Part shown: positions 59,207 to 64,000 of the stretch, one piece after another | How positions within the stretch are numbered: position 1 is the first letter of the stretch | Layout: each line of letters starts with the position of its first letter | Assembly: GCF_018861315.1 (NCBI RefSeq) | Contig: NZ_JAHLDL010000026.1 | Span: forward strand, 1-64,000 | Reading direction: 5' to 3' | DNA length: 64,000 nt | Source: Clostridium bowmanii | Lineage (GTDB): Bacteria; Bacillota; Clostridia; Clostridiales; Clostridiaceae | Translations under genes and position numbers: made by a program | Notes under the pieces: generated by a model | Told to the model about the DNA's origin: nothing | What the model saw: only the letters and a program-made list of their open reading frames with translations | Databases searched by the model: none

Positions 59207-59719
59207 GTGAAGAAATGCTCTATCCCAAATATTCTCACCTTTGGAAATTTGATTTTTGGTTTATTATCCTTACTGATGACTTTTCAAGCTAATTACAAGC
59301 TATCTATTATTTTTATATTATTAGCCGGACTTATGGATAGATACGACGGTCAACTAGCACGTTTTTTACAAGTATCTAGCGAACTAGGGAAACAATTAGA
59401 TTCACTAGCAGATTTAGTTTCTTTTGGTGTTGCACCTTCTATGCTTATATTCAATTTGTATAATTTCATATCACTGGGCTATTTAGCCTATATTTGTTTC
59501 TTAGTTTTTCCTGTGGCTGGTGCATATAGACTAGCACGGTATAATAGTTGTAAATTTGATAATGTTTATACAGGAATCCCTATCACCCTGGCCGGAATGC
59601 TATTGGCACTTTATGCTTTAGTCACTTTAAACTCACCCAATAATTTTCCACTTACTATCATTATAATGTTTATACTATCTTATCTTATGGTAAGTAAATT
59701 TAAAATGAAAAAAGTGTGA
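59207..59719 (+). CDS. pssA: CDP-diacylglycerol-serine O-phosphatidyltransferase
   Basis: A 170-residue integral membrane enzyme of the CDP-alcohol phosphatidyltransferase family, making phosphatidylserine, the precursor of phosphatidylethanolamine. The catalytic signature D-x2-D-G-x2-A-R-x8-G-x3-D-x3-D is present as DRYDGQLAR...GKQLDSLAD (about 44-69). IPNILTFGNL at the N terminus is typical of PssA. Five or six membrane helices. It starts at GTG, with TTAGGAGTGATG upstream. Confidence 0.9.
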   Translation: MKKCSIPNILTFGNLIFGLLSLLMTFQANYKLSIIFILLAGLMDRYDGQLARFLQVSSELGKQLDSLADLVSFGVAPSMLIFNLYNFISLGYLAYICFLVFPVAGAYRLARYNSCKFDNVYTGIPITLAGMLLALYALVTLNSPNNFPLTIIIMFILSYLMVSKFKMKKV

Positions 59720-59741
59720 GAAAAATTTTCTCACACTTTTT
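59709..59741. terminator. Bidirectional terminator after pssA
   Basis: AAAAAGTGTGAGAAAA and its complement form a 16-bp stem that contains the pssA stop codon and ends 5 bases from the convergent gene. Confidence 0.88.
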
Positions 59742-59745
59742 TTAT

Positions 59746-60075
59746 TTACTCTCGTAATTTTAATTCCTCATCGATTTCTGTTTCTATATACTCTATTTGA
59801 AGCTTGCACTTCATAACTTCAGTTTTCATTGTACAATAAGACATATAACTATAACTGGCATTATCTAATACCTTTATTGTTTCATCAATAATGTCTCCCA
59901 AATTGTCTGCTCTTTTAAGAGCATCCTTAACCTCACTTTTTTTAGATAGTGCAATTTTATTTAATTCGTCTGCTCCACCTATGAGTAACCTATAAGAACT
60001 AACTAGTTTTGTTAACATGTCTGCTAAATTATTTATATCATTGTAATAATTTTGAATTACTCTTCTATGTGCCAA
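59746..60075 (-). CDS. Small helical protein, unknown
   Basis: A 109-residue soluble protein that is almost entirely helical with heptad-like Leu/Ile spacing (likely coiled coil at about 10-60 and 85-107). No family recognised. It starts at TTG with AAAGGTGATTAT upstream, and a strong terminator follows its stop. Confidence 0.65.
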   Translation of the reverse strand: MAHRRVIQNYYNDINNLADMLTKLVSSYRLLIGGADELNKIALSKKSEVKDALKRADNLGDIIDETIKVLDNASYSYMSYCTMKTEVMKCKLQIEYIETEIDEELKLRE

Positions 60076-60176
60076 ATAATCACCTTTTAGTTTTGATATT
60101 CATTAATTATACTGTTATAAAAATTAAATTATGCTAAGGCACAGGGAAATAAATATTTCTATATATTTAAAAATAG

Positions 60177-61244
60177 CTATACAATGTAATAATATGCTAA
60201 AGTAATTATGATATAGGAAGTAACTAGTATGCTACCTTCTAGCCAATAGGTTTTACCATCTTGAAACACTAAGTATGACATACCTACTGCTATACCACAC
60301 ATTATTATGTGAAAAACAGGAAATAAAAGTGTCATATTTAAACCCATAAAACAAGAGAATATTACAAGCACAGGGGTAACAAAAAGTGAAATTTGGATGC
60401 TTGATCCTATAGCCGTTTCTAAGCTCATATCTACTTTGTTTTTCATTGCACTCATTATAGTTGAAACATTTTCGCCTATGTTCCCTAAAAATGGAATTAA
60501 GATAATGCCTATGAACTCTTGCGATATATTATAGTTTTTTATAAAATCTCTAATATTATAAATTAATTTATCACTTATAAAATAAAGTAATACAGATATA
60601 CAAATTAATGTTATTGTACTTTCTACAGCTTTTTTATTTATAGTAATTCTTTTCTCTTTTATAGTAATTTTCTCCTCTTCATTATCCTCACTAATAACAA
60701 ATAAATTATTATGAGTATATAATGAAAATACTAGCCCTAAGATATAAATACCTATGAGTAAAAAAGCAACCTTCACACTTATGGATATCAGTACTGAATT
60801 CACAACTACAGAATATCTATTTAATGTTGCTATAACTACCATAGAGGACATAGCCAGTAGTAACATATTAAAATTTGTTCGTGCTATTATACTATTAAAG
60901 CTTTGCTGCCTGAACTTAAAACCTCCAAACACTACTGCAATACCAAGCCCTAAAAGCATATTATTTATGATTGACCCAATTAAGGAAGCTTGAACCAGAG
61001 GTATCATCCCATACTTAATTGACCAAATTCCCATCATAAGCTCTGGAACATTACCCACTGTAGCGGCGAGTAACCCGCCTTTTTTTTGTCCTATATAATC
61101 TGATATTCTAGTGGTTTGGTCTCCTAGTAAAATAGCTAATGGAACTATAGCTATTGAATATATTATTGTATTTACTAAACTTGATGAAGTACTTATAAAC
61201 ATTGTGATAATTACAACAATTATGAAAATATAGGTTTTTTTCAT
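60177..61244 (-). CDS. CaCA-family cation/proton antiporter (Cax type)
   Basis: A 355-residue membrane antiporter with about ten helices. The two alpha-repeat signatures are present: TVGNVPELMMGI at about 63-74 and FLGNIGENVSTIMSAM at about 254-269; these acidic residues bind the cation, normally Ca. A charged cytoplasmic loop (EDNEEEKITIKEKRITINKK, about 184-203) separates the halves. The ribosome site is weak. It lies 19 bases after the acidic small protein gene. Confidence 0.9.
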   Translation of the reverse strand: MKKTYIFIIVVIITMFISTSSSLVNTIIYSIAIVPLAILLGDQTTRISDYIGQKKGGLLAATVGNVPELMMGIWSIKYGMIPLVQASLIGSIINNMLLGLGIAVVFGGFKFRQQSFNSIIARTNFNMLLLAMSSMVVIATLNRYSVVVNSVLISISVKVAFLLIGIYILGLVFSLYTHNNLFVISEDNEEEKITIKEKRITINKKAVESTITLICISVLLYFISDKLIYNIRDFIKNYNISQEFIGIILIPFLGNIGENVSTIMSAMKNKVDMSLETAIGSSIQISLFVTPVLVIFSCFMGLNMTLLFPVFHIIMCGIAVGMSYLVFQDGKTYWLEGSILVTSYIIITLAYYYIV

Positions 61245-61263
61245 TCAAAACACCAGACTATCA

Positions 61264-61518
61264 TTATTTTGTACTTTCATTTACGTAATCTTCGTCGGCC
61301 TCTTCAAAAGTATCTACATTTACATTTTGTTGTGTGTTATACACTCCTTTTTCCTCCGTGTTGTAGCGAAGGCAATATTCATTATTATATCTAGTACCAT
61401 ATTCATCATTACCTTGAATGCTATATTTATCGTTATCCCTATCGTCGTATTCATCCTCGTCTATTGAAATTATAGGTACTACTGGCACTAAATAGTAGGT
61501 TGGATAATAAATTATCAT
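61264..61518 (-). CDS. Small acidic Tyr/Asn/Asp-rich protein
   Basis: An 84-residue protein with a hydrophobic start (IIYYPTYYLVPVVPII) and then low-complexity acidic sequence with near-repeats such as NDKYSIQGNDEYGTRYNNEYCLRY. The ATG at 61518 fits AGGAGGA better than one two codons upstream, which abuts it. It begins 11 bases after the rubrerythrin stop, so the two are co-transcribed. No known family; the composition recalls clostridial spore-coat-like proteins, but that is only a resemblance. Confidence 0.6.
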   Translation of the reverse strand: MIIYYPTYYLVPVVPIISIDEDEYDDRDNDKYSIQGNDEYGTRYNNEYCLRYNTEEKGVYNTQQNVNVDTFEEADEDYVNESTK

Positions 61519-61529
61519 ATTCATTCCTC

Positions 61530-62069
61530 CTATTTGTAATCTTCGCAGTATATTTTAAAGTAAGCTCTTGGAAACTTACATAGAGGGCAAAAAGCTGGTG
61601 CTTCTTTTCCTATATGAATATACCCACAATTCATACACTGCCATTTCACTTCATTATTTCGTTTAAACATCATACCTGCTACAAGATTTTCATATATTTT
61701 CATATATCTCATCTCATGGCTTTCTTCTACTTCCTGTATTTCTTTATAGAAATCTGCAATTTCTATAAAGCCCTCATCTCTAGCCTCTTTTTCAAATTGT
61801 TTATATAACTTGCTGCTTTCTAAAGATTCTCCTGCTGCTGCATCCATCAAGTTTTCTGCTGTATTTTTATTCATCTTTAGAAACTTATCAAAAACTACTC
61901 TTGCATGAGCCTTTTCGTTGTTTGCAGTAGCTTCGAAAATAGAGGCTACATACTCGTACCCCTCCTGTTCCGCTTTTTCAGCATAAAATGTATATTTATT
62001 TCTAGCCCTTGACTCTCCAGCAAAAGTTTTGAGAAGATTTCTTTCTGTTTTACTACCCTTTAATTGCAT
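61530..62069 (-). CDS. Rubrerythrin
   Basis: A 179-residue non-haem iron protein that reduces hydrogen peroxide in anaerobes. The ferritin-like four-helix domain carries the di-iron ligands (ESRARNKY, EATANNEKAHA, EVEESHEMRY) and the C-terminal rubredoxin-like domain has the two iron-binding pairs CMNCGY and CPLCKF. Length is typical. GGAGGAGT precedes the ATG. Confidence 0.96.
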   Translation of the reverse strand: MQLKGSKTERNLLKTFAGESRARNKYTFYAEKAEQEGYEYVASIFEATANNEKAHARVVFDKFLKMNKNTAENLMDAAAGESLESSKLYKQFEKEARDEGFIEIADFYKEIQEVEESHEMRYMKIYENLVAGMMFKRNNEVKWQCMNCGYIHIGKEAPAFCPLCKFPRAYFKIYCEDYK

Positions 62070-62137
62070 TAGTACTCCTCCGTATAATTGTTTGTCTCTT
62101 TATTATTCTATTCATTATGCTTTTAAAGGTTACTTTT

Positions 62138-62172
62138 AAAAAAGGAGGGACACCCCTTAGGATATCCCTCTC
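62138..62172 (-). terminator. Terminator of the serine dehydratase operon
   Basis: On the minus strand AGGGATATCC pairs with GGGGTGTCCCT across a short loop, followed by CCTTTTTT. It begins 33 bases after the sdaAA stop. Confidence 0.82.
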
Positions 62173-62204
62173 ACATTTTAATAAATTTATTATTTAAAAG
62201 TTAT

Positions 62205-63080
62205 TTATTTTCCTAAAATCTCTTTTGCCAGTCTGAGACCTGTAGGTGTAGTTGCAAGCCCACCCATAGCTGTTTCTCTTAATTCGCAAGGCAATTGCTT
62301 GCCTACCTTATACATAGCGATTACTGTATCATCAAAAGGTATTTTACTAGCTACACCACTCATAACTAAATCCGCAGTAGTTAGTGCACTCACTGTTCCA
62401 GCTATATTTCGTTTCGCACAAGGAACCTCAACGAGTCCTGCCACAGGGTCACATACAAGTCCTAATATGTTCTTTATTACAATAGCAGCTGCATCTAGAG
62501 CCATTGAAGCATTGCCACCCATCATTTCTACTACAGCAGCAGCTCCCATAGCAGCAGCAGCTCCACATTCAGCCTGGCATCCACCTTCTGCTCCTGATAA
62601 TGTAGCATTTTTGGCAATTATAATACCTACACCCGAAGCCGTGAAGAGAGCATTAATTAGTTCATCTTCAGTTTTATTTAATTTTTCTCCAGCTGTGATA
62701 ATTACCGCTGGAAGTATTCCACAAGAGCCCGCTGTAGGTGCCGCAACTATTTTACCCATAGCTGCGTTAACTTCTGAGCACGAAAGAGCTCTAGCCATTG
62801 CTTTTGTCATAAATCCCCCTGTAAGTGTATTTTTAGAACTGGAATACCTATTAAGTTTAATTGCATCCCCACCAATTAAACCGCTTATAGATTTAGTTAC
62901 ATTTGTAAGTCCATATTCTGCAGCTTCTCTCATTATATTTAGATTTTTTCTCATCTTTTCAATAATTTCTTGACGTGAGAGCCCACTTTCTTCTACTTCG
63001 CACATTATTGTATATTCCGAAATTGTCATATCCTTTTCTTCACATATACTTACTAGGTTTATTCCTTTGTTTACAAACAC
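62205..63080 (-). CDS. sdaAA: L-serine dehydratase, iron-sulfur-dependent, alpha subunit
   Basis: A 291-residue subunit carrying the 4Fe-4S cluster that binds serine and eliminates water to give pyruvate and ammonia. Cluster and active-site cysteines lie in GSCGILPA, GGCQAECG and VCDPVAGLVEVPC, and SGLSRQEI is near the N terminus. The frame is open to a TTG at 63119 that lacks a ribosome site, while GAGGAGG stands 8 bases before the GTG at 63080, which I choose. It follows sdaAB closely. Confidence 0.94.
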   Translation of the reverse strand: MFVNKGINLVSICEEKDMTISEYTIMCEVEESGLSRQEIIEKMRKNLNIMREAAEYGLTNVTKSISGLIGGDAIKLNRYSSSKNTLTGGFMTKAMARALSCSEVNAAMGKIVAAPTAGSCGILPAVIITAGEKLNKTEDELINALFTASGVGIIIAKNATLSGAEGGCQAECGAAAAMGAAAVVEMMGGNASMALDAAAIVIKNILGLVCDPVAGLVEVPCAKRNIAGTVSALTTADLVMSGVASKIPFDDTVIAMYKVGKQLPCELRETAMGGLATTPTGLRLAKEILGK

Positions 63081-63122
63081 AATTATTGCCTCCTCTAGGT
63101 CCTTCTTGGTAAATAACAATTA

Positions 63123-63800
63123 TTAAGACTGTTTTACTGGTGATATTTCTCTTATACTATAAATATTTCCTAAACATCTAATCTTGTCTAATACATCTTG
63201 AGGGACTATGCTATCTGTTTCAAACACCATAGCTGCCTTTAACCCTCTGCTATTTCTGTACACATTCATAGTTGCTATATTAACATTTTCATCAAATAAT
63301 ATGGTACTTACTTTTGAAATCATACCTGGGATATCTTTATGGCTAATTATTATTGTTGGATAATTACCCATAAACTTAAGTGGTTGACCATCAACTTCAA
63401 AAATTACAATATTTCCTCCTCCAACAGATGAACCAATAATTTCAACAACTTTACCACTTTCTTTTGTTATAATAAATTTCACTGTATTAGGATGAACATC
63501 TCCCAAATCACCAGAAGCAAACTCTATTACGAGGCCTTTTTCTTTAGCTATGTTCATAGATTCTTTAAGTCTATCATCCCAAGGATCCATTCCTAGAATT
63601 CCTGCCACAAGAGCTCTATCCGTTCCATGACCTTTATAAGTTTTAGCAAAAGAACCATGTAAAACAAATTTCACCGATGCAATATGCTCCCCAGCAATTA
63701 TGGCAGCAATTTTACCAAGCCTTGCCGCCCCTGCCGTATGAGAACTTGATGGCCCTATCATAATTGGACCCAATATATCAAAAACACTATAACTTTTCAT
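63123..63800 (-). CDS. sdaAB: L-serine dehydratase, iron-sulfur-dependent, beta subunit
   Basis: A 225-residue partner of SdaAA. The N-terminal catalytic-associated domain has DILGPIMIGPSSSHTAGAARLG, GSFAKTYKGHGTDRALVAG and SVGGGNI, and the C-terminal ACT domain (about 148-220, YPTIIISHKDIPGMISKVSTIL) is a likely regulatory site for serine. CAAGGAGGAA precedes the ATG. It is the first gene of the pair. Confidence 0.95.
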   Translation of the reverse strand: MKSYSVFDILGPIMIGPSSSHTAGAARLGKIAAIIAGEHIASVKFVLHGSFAKTYKGHGTDRALVAGILGMDPWDDRLKESMNIAKEKGLVIEFASGDLGDVHPNTVKFIITKESGKVVEIIGSSVGGGNIVIFEVDGQPLKFMGNYPTIIISHKDIPGMISKVSTILFDENVNIATMNVYRNSRGLKAAMVFETDSIVPQDVLDKIRCLGNIYSIREISPVKQS

Positions 63801-63897
63801 TATTTCCTCCTTGTCTGACTCTGCTTAACAAAATAATTATAATTATTTTGCCTCACATTAACATATGTTATTCTTTTGTGACTACATAGTAAGTATG

Positions 63898-64000
63898 AAA
63901 TTTCTTCTGCGTGCCTTGCAAACGAACTCGAAACGGGAAATTCCATTAAGGAATTCTAATGTTTCATCGTCACGTATTGCAAGTCACTCCGTAGACATTT
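63898..64000. repeat. Palindromic repeat, family 2, copy 3 (reaches the window edge)
   Basis: The left arm TTCTGCGTGCCTTGCAAACG then AACTCG corresponds to the right arm of copy 1, and the right arm complement ACGGAGTGACTTGCAATACG then TGACGA corresponds to its left arm, so this copy is inverted relative to copy 1. The interior TTCCATTAAGGAA pairs at the apex. It may continue past base 64000. Confidence 0.85.

Noticed and set aside
62299-62973. A 224-codon open frame antisense to sdaAA
   Set aside because: Mirrors the codon pattern of the well-supported serine dehydratase gene; Ala/Ser/Pro-rich product with no ribosome site.

Overview
The window comes from a low-GC, AT-rich, spore-forming, amino-acid-fermenting Firmicute, most likely a Clostridium of the sensu stricto group. 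The reasons are strong purine-rich GGAGG ribosome sites, many TTG and GTG starts, a complete selenium-dependent glycine reductase operon, an iron-sulfur serine dehydratase, a spore cortex hydrolase and the clostridial order rpoN-cggR-gap-pgk-tpiA-gpmI-eno-secG. The species cannot be fixed from the sequence alone. Most genes lie on the minus strand.

Layout. 1-2.5 kb: two tRNAs (Gly, Pro) and a small operon (AIR-synthase-like protein, XTP pyrophosphatase, phosphodiesterase). 2.6-8.7 kb: poorly characterised genes (hypothetical protein, lipoprotein, flavodoxin, small membrane proteins, peptide-binding lipoprotein) interrupted by three copies of a large palindromic repeat. 8.7-13.7 kb: ligA, pcrA and a YerC-type regulator. 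14-23.3 kb: secG and the lower glycolytic operon under CggR, preceded by rpoN. 23.7-28.6 kb: a nucleoside-type ABC importer. 28.9-37.4 kb: grdX-trxB-trxA-grdE-grdA-grdB-grdC-grdD behind a tandem glycine riboswitch; grdA and grdB each read through an in-frame UGA as selenocysteine. 37.8-48.7 kb: a decayed degV gene, trmL, a MutS-like membrane ATPase, two small membrane proteins, a HAD phosphatase, a MoxR/DUF58/transglutaminase operon and a VanW protein. 48.9-64 kb: an M42 peptidase, an ECF sigma factor with its membrane partner, a SleB-type hydrolase, an MgtE-N/CBS protein, a YgiQ radical SAM protein, a lipid kinase, a CBS protein, phosphatidylserine synthase, a cation/proton antiporter, rubrerythrin and serine dehydratase.

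How the genes work together. Glycine switches on grd transcription. Thioredoxin reductase and thioredoxin deliver electrons to GrdA/GrdB/GrdE, and GrdC/GrdD turn the resulting carboxymethyl-selenoether into acetyl phosphate. SdaAA/SdaAB deaminate serine to pyruvate, and the glycolytic operon handles triose phosphates, so the window covers much of a Stickland-type energy metabolism.

The least explained content is non-coding. There are six full copies of a roughly 205-240 bp imperfect palindrome with orientable arms and apex (3994, 5959, 8022, 23403, 46980, 56596), plus one broken end. A second palindrome family of about 140 bp has copies at 41035, 46822 (broken) and 63898 (running to the window edge). 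There is also a 20-bp tandem repeat between grdB and grdC. I do not recognise either palindrome as a named element.
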